Shown: positions 24,033-31,514 of the stretch, piece by piece
Position numbering within the stretch: position 1 is the first letter of the stretch
How the letters are laid out: every line of letters starts with the position of its first letter
From: Rhizobacter sp.
Lineage (GTDB): Bacteria > Pseudomonadota > Gammaproteobacteria > Burkholderiales > Burkholderiaceae_C
Length of the DNA: 46,560 bases
Direction of reading: 5' to 3'
Assembly: GCA_025361845.1 (NCBI GenBank)
Contig: JANYJL010000355.1
Location: 1 to 46,560 of the forward strand
The notes under the pieces: generated by a model
The model's database searches: none
Told to the model about the DNA's origin: nothing
Seen by the model: only the letters and a program-made list of their open reading frames with translations
Made by a program: the position numbers and the translations under genes

Positions 24033-25531
24033 GACCGCTGCCCTCGCACCAGGCCGAGCAGCCGCGTGCGTTCGGCCGGCTGCAGCAGGTGGGTCCAGGC
24101 GACTGCTGCGAAGACGCCGAGCCCGGGCACCAGCACGGCCAGGCCTTGCAGCCAGTTGCTCGCCCACACGCCGGCAGCGAACAGCGCGGCCGCCAGAGCG
24201 GCCGGCAAGACCACCCCGCGGCCGAGCGTGTGGCCGCGGGCCACGCCACGGCGGGCGAGTGTGAGCACGATCACCGCGTCGATGCTGTTGCGCAGCGCCG
24301 AGGCCGCCGCCGTGCCGACGATGCCGAAGTGCGTGGTCAGCAGCCACAGCAGGCCGACAAAGACAGGCAACTCGACGAGGTGCATCTTGGCCATCCATCG
24401 TGGCTCACCGGCGGCTTGGATCAACATCGCCGGGCCTTGCGCCAGCGCATTGAACAGGATGCCGATGGCCAGTATTTGCAGTACCGGCGCGCTGCGCTGC
24501 GCGAACTCGTCACCGAGCCACCAGCCCAGCGCCGGGCGCGCGAGGGCGACGAAGCTGAACAGCAACGGAAACATCAGGACGAACAATCGGCGCACGCTGT
24601 CGCTGAGCATCTGGCGCGCTGCTGCCGAGCCGGTCTCGACGGCCGATGCCCGCGGAAAGGCCGCGGCCATGATCGAGTACGGCAGGATCATGGCCTTGCT
24701 GATCAGATCGAAGGGCGTGGAATAGAACGCGACGGCGCGCATCGGCACCAGGGCGCCGAGCAGCAGGCGGTCGAGGTAGCTCAGCATCGGGCTGACCAGG
24801 TTGGACACTGCCATCCAGCCGCCCAGCGTGAACAGTTCGCGCGCGTACTCGGGCTGTGGCAGTGCGGCTTGCAGACGAAACCCGCAACGCCGGCTGCACG
24901 CCCACGCATGCGCGAGGGTGGCCAGCACCCGCATCATCAGCACGAAGCCGACGATCGCTTCGAGGCGGTTCACCCACAGCGCCACCGCCAGCGGCCCGAC
25001 GTAACTGGCGATGCCCATCACGATGCGGATGAGGTTGAGCTCCCTGAAATGCTGATGGGCGCTCAGGGTGCCGGCATAACCGGTGGTCAGCATGACCAGT
25101 GGCAGGGATGCGCCGAGCAGCACCATGGCCACGCGGGCCTCGCCCTGCAAATCCGGCGGCACCTTCATCACCGAGCCGATGAGCCAGGGGCCGGCCGCGG
25201 CCAGCACCCCACCGATGCACAGGCCGAACAAGCCCAGGTAGAACAGCCCGGCCTGCGCGCTCAGGCGTGCGCCGGTTTCGTTGCCCCGCGCCAGCTGCGC
25301 CGAGACGGTGCGGATGAGGGCGCGGCCGATACCGAAATCGAACACGCTCGCGTAACCGACCAGCACCCAGACAAGCGAGATGAAGCCGAAGCGGTCGAGG
25401 CCGACGGTGCGGATCAGCGCCGGCAGCGTGACCACGCCAACAATCAGTGGTACGACCTGGCCGGCGATGTTCCACACGGCGTTGGGGATGGCGCGGCGGC
25501 GCACACCAGGGTTCAGCACGGAGGTCGCCAC
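24029..25531 (-). CDS. Polysaccharide flippase (Wzx-like, MOP superfamily)
   Basis: A 500-residue membrane protein with about 12-14 helices. The N-terminus IPNAVWNIAGQVVPLIVGVVTLPALIRTVG is characteristic of the polysaccharide-transport part of the MOP superfamily. FGFISLVWVLVGYASVFDFGIGRALIR is the second-helix region of this family. It moves undecaprenyl-linked repeat units across the inner membrane. It lies 24 bases after epsI and overlaps the polymerase gene by four bases. Confidence 0.92.
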   Translation of the reverse strand: MATSVLNPGVRRRAIPNAVWNIAGQVVPLIVGVVTLPALIRTVGLDRFGFISLVWVLVGYASVFDFGIGRALIRTVSAQLARGNETGARLSAQAGLFYLGLFGLCIGGVLAAAGPWLIGSVMKVPPDLQGEARVAMVLLGASLPLVMLTTGYAGTLSAHQHFRELNLIRIVMGIASYVGPLAVALWVNRLEAIVGFVLMMRVLATLAHAWACSRRCGFRLQAALPQPEYARELFTLGGWMAVSNLVSPMLSYLDRLLLGALVPMRAVAFYSTPFDLISKAMILPYSIMAAAFPRASAVETGSAAARQMLSDSVRRLFVLMFPLLFSFVALARPALGWWLGDEFAQRSAPVLQILAIGILFNALAQGPAMLIQAAGEPRWMAKMHLVELPVFVGLLWLLTTHFGIVGTAAASALRNSIDAVIVLTLARRGVARGHTLGRGVVLPAALAAALFAAGVWASNWLQGLAVLVPGLGVFAAVAWTHLLQPAERTRLLGLVRGQRS

Positions 25532-25555
25532 TTGGAAGCTGAGATTGAGGCCAGC

Positions 25556-26251
25556 TCAGCTCACGCCGGCCAGCTGGCGGCGCAGGGGCAGAGGGAGCGC
25601 CCCGATCAGGTCAGAGACAAAGCTGTCTTGCAGCGTGAATTCGGCCTGGCTGTCGGCTCCGATGCTCGAGACACGAAACAGCACGCCGTCGGCGACGATG
25701 CCGTCCAGGCCGTAGCGCAACTCGGCGAGCCGGCGTTTCATGCCGCCCAGGGTGGCTTGATCGCCCAGCGTGGTCCAGTAGGTCAGGGGCTCGGGCCGAT
25801 TCGAGCCGAGCTTGGTTTCAAGGCGCTTCACCGGGATCGCACCGCCGGGCACCGCGAGCATGCCCACGCGCGACGACTTCAGCTCGAAGCCTTGTGCCGG
25901 GTAGCACACCTCCGGGTAGTGCATGGCGTTGCCGTCGCGCTGCCGCTGGTCTTCGCCGTAGACGATCGACAGCATGATGCGTCGGCCGGCGGTATTGACG
26001 TACGTGCGGGTGAGCTGCTGGGTGTAGAGCCGGTTCAACAGCGCTTCAGTTTCGGGGTTGACGATGCTGGCGTAGCGGACCGGGTCGATCCGCCAGTCGC
26101 CGAAGGCCGAGGGCACGTCGGCCTTCAGGTCCAGCCGCGTGGCGCGCAATTGCGCCAGGCGCTGGGTGGGTGTGAGCCACTGGCCTGCGCCGGCCCCGGC
26201 GGCCATCAGCAAGGCGGCCAGGGCCGCGCGGCGCGTCGTTCGGTTGGTCAT
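25556..26251 (-). CDS. epsI: Exosortase B-associated protein EpsI
   Basis: A 231-residue protein of the EpsI/DUF3485 family. The first about 23 residues are hydrophobic after an Arg-rich start (MTNRTTRRAALAALLMAAGAG), a signal anchor or signal peptide. Hallmarks are FGDWRIDP, TYVNTAGRRIMLSIVYGEDQ and the family signature MHYPEVCYPAQGF with its single Cys. EpsI is found either fused to or next to exosortases; its biochemical role is not settled. Here it is a separate gene overlapping xrtB by ATGA, as in the methanolan-type EPS loci. It is probably periplasmic and membrane-tethered. Confidence 0.93.
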   Translation of the reverse strand: MTNRTTRRAALAALLMAAGAGAGQWLTPTQRLAQLRATRLDLKADVPSAFGDWRIDPVRYASIVNPETEALLNRLYTQQLTRTYVNTAGRRIMLSIVYGEDQRQRDGNAMHYPEVCYPAQGFELKSSRVGMLAVPGGAIPVKRLETKLGSNRPEPLTYWTTLGDQATLGGMKRRLAELRYGLDGIVADGVLFRVSSIGADSQAEFTLQDSFVSDLIGALPLPLRRQLAGVS

Positions 26252-27168
26252 GCGGCGACGTTCCGGCGGCGCCCCCAGACTTGCTGCGCCAGGCGCAGCA
26301 GGCCGTCGATCCAGATCGTCAGCGCGAGCGCGCTCATGAACAGCACCATGCCTGCGAAGCCGTGCAGGAAGCCCTGACCCGCTTCGTCACCGAAGTACAG
26401 CGTGATGAGGCACAGCACGACGACGCGGATGACGTTCGCGCAGAAGCTGATCGGCACGATCAGGATCGCCAGCATGATGTTGCGGAAGGGGGAGCTGTGT
26501 CGAACGACGTTCAGGTACAGCAGGCCCAGCGCTTCGAGCACGAACAGCGTGTGCAGCCCGGCGCAGGCGTCGGCCACCATCAACTGGTACTGGCCGACTT
26601 GCAGCATCACGCCCGTGCGGCTGACCGGGTAACCGGCCGCGTGCATCAGGTTCTCGCTGGCCCAGGACACGGCGGCTTTCATCGGCTGGGTCATGCTGTC
26701 GACCAGTGCCCCCGGCAGCGGGATCATGAAGAGCATGAAGAACAGCGCGAACTTGATGGCGAACAGCTGCCGCGGCCCGCGCAGCAGCAGCACGCTGCCG
26801 GTCACCAGCACGATGAGCGAGCCCATCTCGAACAGCCAGATGCCTTGCGAGCGACCCAGCGCATACATCGCACTGCCCAACACCAGCAGCGGCCAGCCGA
26901 CCGCAGGCAGGGGCTGCGAGCTTTGCGTGCTGTCGAGCGCATGCCAGTCGCGCCACACCAGCCAGCAGGTGACCGCCAGCACGATGGGGCCATGGCCTTG
27001 CTGGTCGCCCGCCCACAACGTTCGCGACAGCTCGTAGAAAGTCGGGCCGAACATCGTGGCCAGTCCGAGCAGGATCAGCAGCCAGGCGCCATGCGCTTCG
27101 AGCAGGCGACGCGCCGAGACAGGTGCCTTTTCCACGGGTTGAGGGTCGGGTGGTGAGGCCGGCGTCAA
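26248..27168 (-). CDS. xrtB: Exosortase B (PEP-CTERM processing transpeptidase)
   Basis: A 306-residue polytopic protein with about eight membrane helices. The exosortase active-site triad is visible: Cys202 in VADACAGLHTLF, Arg248 in FCANVIRVV, and His269 in FLHGFAGMV. Exosortases cut at the PEP motif and probably transfer PEP-CTERM proteins to another molecule. Its position directly after epsG and before epsI is the arrangement of the XrtB/EpsH type. The start is taken as TTG at 27168, which forms a TTGA overlap with the epsG stop; a GTG at 27132 is the alternative. The PEP-CTERM gene at 3700-4221 is the substrate visible in this window. Confidence 0.94.
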   Translation of the reverse strand: MTPASPPDPQPVEKAPVSARRLLEAHGAWLLILLGLATMFGPTFYELSRTLWAGDQQGHGPIVLAVTCWLVWRDWHALDSTQSSQPLPAVGWPLLVLGSAMYALGRSQGIWLFEMGSLIVLVTGSVLLLRGPRQLFAIKFALFFMLFMIPLPGALVDSMTQPMKAAVSWASENLMHAAGYPVSRTGVMLQVGQYQLMVADACAGLHTLFVLEALGLLYLNVVRHSSPFRNIMLAILIVPISFCANVIRVVVLCLITLYFGDEAGQGFLHGFAGMVLFMSALALTIWIDGLLRLAQQVWGRRRNVAA

Positions 27169-28070
27169 AACTCGTTGACGATGACGCCCGCCACCTTGGC
27201 CGTGCTGGCGCCCAGGCTCGCCACCAGGTCTTGCAGCGAGCCGACGCGGCTGTTGTGCTGGCGGGCCACCACCAGGGCGGCGCCGCAGCGCGCGGCGATC
27301 ACGGCGCAATCGCTGCCGTAGATGGCCGCGGGGGTGTCGACGACGACGTGGTCGAACTTGGCGAGCAGTTCACGCACCAGCAGGCCGAAGGCCGGGCGCT
27401 CGACCAGTTCGAGCGGGTTCGGTGGCGTGATGCCGACCGGCAGGATGAACAGGCTGGGCATGCCGTTGACCTGCTGGATCACCTTGGGTTCGGCACGCCC
27501 GCTCAGGATGCCCGAGAGTCCGGCGCCGTTGTCGATGTTGAACACCTGATGCTGGCGCGGGCCGCGCATGTCGGCATCCACCAGCAGGGTGCGGCCGCCC
27601 AGTTGGGCCAGCGTGACGGCCAGGTTGGCCGAGAAGAAGGTCTTGCCGTCGCCGCTGTCGGGGCTGACGACGGCGATGGCACGGCGCTCTTCGCGGTCGC
27701 CGAACAGCCGCATCATGATCTGGCTGCGGATGGCGCGGAAGGCTTCGGCCTGGATGCCGAAGGGCTGGTTCATCGCCACCAGTTCGGGGCTGCCCTTGCG
27801 CTGCTCTTCGGGTGCGTAGGGGTAGTGGAACTGCTGGGCCAGAGCGAACAGCACGTCGTCGGCACTGGCGAAGCCGAGCGCGATGGCCGCTTCGCCGAAA
27901 CGGATGCCTTTTTCGCGCTGGTAGTCCAGCACCTTCTCGACCTGCTCGGCGCTGAGGTTGCGTGTCTCGGCAATGATGGAGCCGATGGAGCGGTCGGCCG
28001 GGATGGCGGCCAACTCTTCGGCGTTCACGGTGCCGATGCCCATCGAGGCGGAATCTCGGAACTTGGCCAT
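27165..28070 (-). CDS. epsG: EpsG: BY-kinase-like P-loop protein with N-terminal MshEN-like domain
   Basis: A 301-residue cytosolic protein of the chain-length-determinant tyrosine kinase type. Residues about 28-80 hold two 24-residue repeats, each ending in Q (28-51 and 57-80) with a 5-residue spacer, the layout of MshEN c-di-GMP-binding domains. The P-loop ATPase half has Walker A VVSPDSGDGKTFFSANLAV (Lys143) and Walker A' TLLVDADMRG (Asp165, Asp167), with FDHVVVDTPA as the Walker B region. The usual Tyr-rich C-terminal tail of bacterial tyrosine kinases is missing; the protein ends VAGVIVNEF. It works with EpsF to control chain length. ATG at 28070 follows the epsF stop as TGATG; a GTG one codon earlier is possible. 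Confidence 0.9.
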   Translation of the reverse strand: MAKFRDSASMGIGTVNAEELAAIPADRSIGSIIAETRNLSAEQVEKVLDYQREKGIRFGEAAIALGFASADDVLFALAQQFHYPYAPEEQRKGSPELVAMNQPFGIQAEAFRAIRSQIMMRLFGDREERRAIAVVSPDSGDGKTFFSANLAVTLAQLGGRTLLVDADMRGPRQHQVFNIDNGAGLSGILSGRAEPKVIQQVNGMPSLFILPVGITPPNPLELVERPAFGLLVRELLAKFDHVVVDTPAAIYGSDCAVIAARCGAALVVARQHNSRVGSLQDLVASLGASTAKVAGVIVNEF

Positions 28071-29497
28071 CACGCGCTCCTTTGCGGGGCCGGCAGGCCG
28101 ATCACGCGCTGCTTCAGTTCCAGCGCATGGCGGCGGCCCAGGAAGCGCTTCGAGCTCGGCTTGGGCAACAGGCCCAGCACAGGCAGGCCGAGTGCGGCCA
28201 CCACGTCTTCCGGGGCGCGCACGCGGCGGTCCATCATTTCGAGCGCCAAGGCCACCCCCACCCCGAGCAGTGAGCCGACGAAGATGGCCAGGGCCGTGTT
28301 GAGCACCAACCGGGGAGAAGAGTGCGTCACCGGCGGCAGCGCCACCGACAACACGCTGGCAAAACTCTGCGTCGTTTGCGATTCGAGCGAGGTCTGGTTG
28401 AAGCGCGCCACCAGCGTCTCGAAGGTGCGCTGCGCGTTCTCCACTTCGCGGATCAGCACCTGGCCTTCATCGCGCACGGCCTTCATGCGCAGCACCTTGG
28501 CGCGTTGCTCTTCGAGGCCGCGCTGCACCTGGCCGACCCGCGCGGTGTTGATGTTGTTGCTGACGCTCACGCCACCGGTCACGCGGCCGGTTTCGGCCTC
28601 GATGCGCTTGCGCACTTCGGCGATGTTGGCCTTCAGCTCCACCACCTGCGGGTGGTTGTCGCCGAGCCGCGAAGACAGCTCCTGCAGCCGCGCTTCGCCG
28701 CGGCTCAGGTCGGCTTTCAGGCCACCGATCAGCGGGTTGTTCAACACATCCTGAATGCGGTCGGCCGCGGCGCCCTGGGCCTGCGCCTGTCGGCTGGTTG
28801 ATTCGGCCGAGATGGCTTGCAGCTGAACCAGTTGCGAGGACAGCTCGTTCAGCCGCGCCGTTTCGACGTCGAGCCGCTCGTCGGTGGCGAGGATGCCGTT
28901 GGCGCGCTGGAATGCCGACACCTTCGACTGGGCGCGTTCGAGTGCCTCGCGGGCCTCCTTGGTCTGGGTGTCGAAGAAGTTGGTGAACTGCTTGGCCGGG
29001 TCCACGCGCAGCTGCAACGTGGTCGCGATGTAGGCCTGTGCGAAGGCGTTCGCCAGTGCGGCCGCGAACTTCGGGTCGGTGGCTTTGTAAGTCACCTGAA
29101 TGACATTGCTCTCACGCGAGGGTTTCACGTCGAGCTGCTTTTGCAGCAGGGCGATCAGCCACTGTTCGACCGTGCCCTTGCCTTCGCCTTGCGTGAGCCA
29201 TTGCTCGCGAATTTGCGGGCTGTCGGCCAGCTTCAGGTCGCGGATGACTTTCTGCGTCACGCGGTCACTTTGCAGGATGTCGACCTGGGTGGCCATGAAG
29301 CTCGGCATGGCCATCGTCGGGTAGGCCATCGGCGAGACCGGGTCGGGTTTGGCGTCGATCACGATCGAGGCGGTGCCGGTGTAGCTCTTCGGCAGCAGCA
29401 GGCTGATCCCCACGGCCGCAGCCACCACCGACATGAAGACCAGCAGGGCCGCCCACTTGCGGGCGCGCAGGATGGCAATGAATTGCGAAAACGTCAT
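28070..29497 (-). CDS. epsF: EpsF: chain-length determinant protein (Wzz/PCP family)
   Basis: A 475-residue inner-membrane polysaccharide co-polymerase. TM1 is at about residues 15-35 (KWAALLVFMSVVAAAVGISLLL). The large periplasmic part is mostly alpha-helical, with long Gln/Glu/Ala/Arg-rich coiled coil from about 170 to 370. TM2 lies at about 408-430 (LVLNTALAIFVGSLLGVGVALAL), ending in a cytosolic basic tail with PVLGLLPKP. It partners with EpsG and EpsE to set polymer length and link polymerisation to export. It ends one base into the epsG start and begins 28 bases after the epsE stop. Confidence 0.94.
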   Translation of the reverse strand: MTFSQFIAILRARKWAALLVFMSVVAAAVGISLLLPKSYTGTASIVIDAKPDPVSPMAYPTMAMPSFMATQVDILQSDRVTQKVIRDLKLADSPQIREQWLTQGEGKGTVEQWLIALLQKQLDVKPSRESNVIQVTYKATDPKFAAALANAFAQAYIATTLQLRVDPAKQFTNFFDTQTKEAREALERAQSKVSAFQRANGILATDERLDVETARLNELSSQLVQLQAISAESTSRQAQAQGAAADRIQDVLNNPLIGGLKADLSRGEARLQELSSRLGDNHPQVVELKANIAEVRKRIEAETGRVTGGVSVSNNINTARVGQVQRGLEEQRAKVLRMKAVRDEGQVLIREVENAQRTFETLVARFNQTSLESQTTQSFASVLSVALPPVTHSSPRLVLNTALAIFVGSLLGVGVALALEMMDRRVRAPEDVVAALGLPVLGLLPKPSSKRFLGRRHALELKQRVIGLPAPQRSA

Positions 29498-29525
29498 GGT
29501 CGTGTCCCCAGGGCGGTCAGGCAGG

Positions 29526-30425
29526 TCAGAACAGGCTTTCGCGCACGAAGTCCACGTCGCCGTCCAGCACCTTGTCGTCCATCGCGGGTTGCAGCACCTG
29601 CACCTTGCCGTCGGCCGACTTGCGGTGCAGGCGGATGCCCTTCTCGGTGCCGCGCTGCGTGAGCCCGCCGCTGGCGGCCAGGCCTTGCAGCACCGTCATG
29701 CCGCGTTCGATGCGCAGCGCGCCGGGGCGCTGCACTTCGCCGTAGACGTAGACCAGGGGCATGCGGTCGACGAAGACCACGTCGCCATTCAGCACCACCG
29801 GGTCGTTCGCGGTGTTGCTCGCGCTGAAGAGGCCGGGCAGGTCGATCTGCACGCGCATCGGCGCGCCGTTGCGCGTGCCGGTCAGGCTGACGACATCGCT
29901 GCCGCCTTGTGCGATGCCGCCCGCCAGCGCCACCAGCTCGCTCATGCGCATGCCGGTCACTTCGATCGGGTAGCGGCCCGGCCGGTTCACGAGACCGAGC
30001 ACCGAGGCCTGGTTGCTGCGCACCTGGACCACCAGGATGCCGACCTGCGGCTGCTTCACGAACTGGCCGTTGCGCAGGCCGTCGGCAATCGCCTTTTCGG
30101 CCTGCTGCACCGACAAGCCGCCCAGCTTCACCGAGCCGAGCAGCGGGTAGCTGATGCTGCCGCCTTCGGAGACACGCGCTTCGAGCGAGAGGTCGGCGTT
30201 CTGGAACACGCTGATGCGCACCACGTCGCCGGCGCCGAGCACGTAGTCGCGCTGGGTGTCGTTGGCGGCCGGTGCGGTTGCGGCCTGCGCTTCGGCGGGG
30301 GCGGGCAGGCCGCTGCCGAGCAGTGCCAGACCGAGCATGAAACTGCCGGCCAGGCGCGGCAGGGAGGGCAGGCGCCGCAGCGCCGTGCGTGCGCTGAGCA
30401 GGATCGAAACGAGGCGTTGGGTCAT
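29526..30425 (-). CDS. epsE: EpsE: polysaccharide export protein (Wza family)
   Basis: A 299-residue exported protein. The signal peptide is long (a basic n-region with RTALRRLPSLPRL, core FMLGLALLGSGL, end AEAQA). The poly-export (PES) domain starts at RDYVLGAGDVVRISVFQNADLS. SLBB-type repeats follow (QASVLGLVNRPGRYPIEV and VYVYGEVQRPGALRIE). There is no lipobox Cys, unlike E. coli Wza, and no long C-terminal amphipathic helix; it is the short EpsE type. It forms the outer-membrane export channel or its periplasmic ring. It is the first gene of the minus-strand EPS operon. The start at 30425 is preferred because the upstream 40 residues of the longer frame are not signal-like. Confidence 0.92.
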   Translation of the reverse strand: MTQRLVSILLSARTALRRLPSLPRLAGSFMLGLALLGSGLPAPAEAQAATAPAANDTQRDYVLGAGDVVRISVFQNADLSLEARVSEGGSISYPLLGSVKLGGLSVQQAEKAIADGLRNGQFVKQPQVGILVVQVRSNQASVLGLVNRPGRYPIEVTGMRMSELVALAGGIAQGGSDVVSLTGTRNGAPMRVQIDLPGLFSASNTANDPVVLNGDVVFVDRMPLVYVYGEVQRPGALRIERGMTVLQGLAASGGLTQRGTEKGIRLHRKSADGKVQVLQPAMDDKVLDGDVDFVRESLF

Positions 30426-30460
30426 GGGCCAATCACTACCGTGTAAACCCTGGAGTATGT

Positions 30461-30476
30461 TGCAAGACACCGGCCC
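30461..30476 (-). promoter_or_regulatory. Candidate sigma-54 promoter of the epsE operon
   Basis: On the minus strand GGGCCGG-TGTC-TTGCA has GGC at -24 and TTGCA at -12 with correct spacing, but the first T and two bases of the -24 block deviate. The predicted start is near 30450, about 25 bases before the epsE ATG. TTGCAA could instead be part of a weak sigma-70 -35 box, so the class is undecided. Confidence 0.4.
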
Positions 30477-30585
30477 GGTGGCGGGGCGTGTGGCGGTCTT
30501 CGCACTCAAAAAGGGCCTCATTCGCGGGGGCGCATGGGGCCGCAAGCAGCCGAAAGGCCGAATTCTTCACGCCGGGACAAAGGGC

Positions 30586-31374
30586 CTACCGACGCCGCAG
30601 CCGGAACCAGCCGTCGCCCAGGGCGTCCGGGTGCGAGCGGCTGACGATCAGCCCGGCCTGCAGGTACAGCGCGTTCAGCAGCCGCGCCGCGCGCTCGCGG
30701 TTCAGGCCGGGCCAGCCGGCCATGTCGCGCAGGTTGGTCGGCTCGCGGCGCAGGCGCAGCACGGCGGCGAGCAGGGCGCCCTTGGCCGGCAGGCCGTCGA
30801 CGTCGAGCCCGGGCGAGAGCCGGTAGATGGCCGGGCCGCCGATTTCGGGCAGCAGACCGGTGCGCTGGCCGCGCATCGCCAGCTCCCAGAGCAGCGGGGA
30901 GAGCGGGTGATGTTCGTGTTCGTTGGCCATGAGCGTCGGGTCGGCATCGCCGGGCGGGCGGCGCACGCCGGGTTCGATGTGCATCACGCGCAGATCGGGC
31001 AGGTGCTTTTCGACCAGCTCGTTCAGGTCCATCGGGCAATGCACCAGGCGTTCCTGCGGGAACACCGTCAGCGGTACCACCCGTTCACCGCAGCGCAACT
31101 GGATGGTCAGGCACTTGGCGTGGCGCACGCAGGCGGCCACCACTTCCAGCACCTCGGAGCTGCCGCCGTCTTGCTCGAAGCGCATCAGGTCGGCCTGCAC
31201 CGAGGGGCTGAGCGAGGACATGCGCGAGCTCGGCGCGCCATCCGCAACGTCGGCGTCCATCTCGTCGAGGTAGCGGTTGTAGGCACTGGCTCGCATCAGT
31301 TCGGGTTCACCGAACGGGATGGTCGAGTCGAAGAGGTCGCCGTGCTGCATCAGGCCGGTATTTTGACGCTGCAC
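30586..31374 (-). CDS. Conserved-looking hypothetical protein upstream of epsE
   Basis: A protein of 262 residues (254 if it starts at the second ATG, 31350). I do not recognise a family. It lacks a signal peptide and membrane helices, so it is probably cytosolic. The N-terminal third is acidic (YNRYLDEMDADVADGAPSS). A central alpha/beta region contains CVRHAKCLTIQLRCGERVVPLTVFPQERLVHCP, like a small sensor or roadblock fold. The C-terminal about 80 residues (LLAAVLRLRREPTNLRDMAGWPGLNRERAARLLNALYLQAGLIV) look like a winged-helix with an Arg-rich recognition part. Its place just before the EPS operon on the same strand suggests a regulator or assembly factor of EPS; that is a guess from position. 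Base composition matches the neighbours. Confidence 0.75.
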   Translation of the reverse strand: MQRQNTGLMQHGDLFDSTIPFGEPELMRASAYNRYLDEMDADVADGAPSSRMSSLSPSVQADLMRFEQDGGSSEVLEVVAACVRHAKCLTIQLRCGERVVPLTVFPQERLVHCPMDLNELVEKHLPDLRVMHIEPGVRRPPGDADPTLMANEHEHHPLSPLLWELAMRGQRTGLLPEIGGPAIYRLSPGLDVDGLPAKGALLAAVLRLRREPTNLRDMAGWPGLNRERAARLLNALYLQAGLIVSRSHPDALGDGWFRLRRR

Positions 31375-31514
31375 CGCAGCGCAGACCTACCGCTGGAAGA
31401 CCCCGCGAACAGGGGGTAGATCACGGGAGCCCCTCGCCGGGGGATATGGGCCGGCCACGGGGCACGAAGGGGCCCCTTCGCGGCCCCTGGCGGCCCGGCG
31501 CTCGGCCCACGTGG

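Noticed and set aside
24089-26377. Plus-strand open frame of 762 codons opposite the flippase, epsI and xrtB
   Set aside because: Same shadow character (long His/Gln/Arg-rich sequence); the minus-strand genes are linked by stop/start overlaps and have recognisable motifs.
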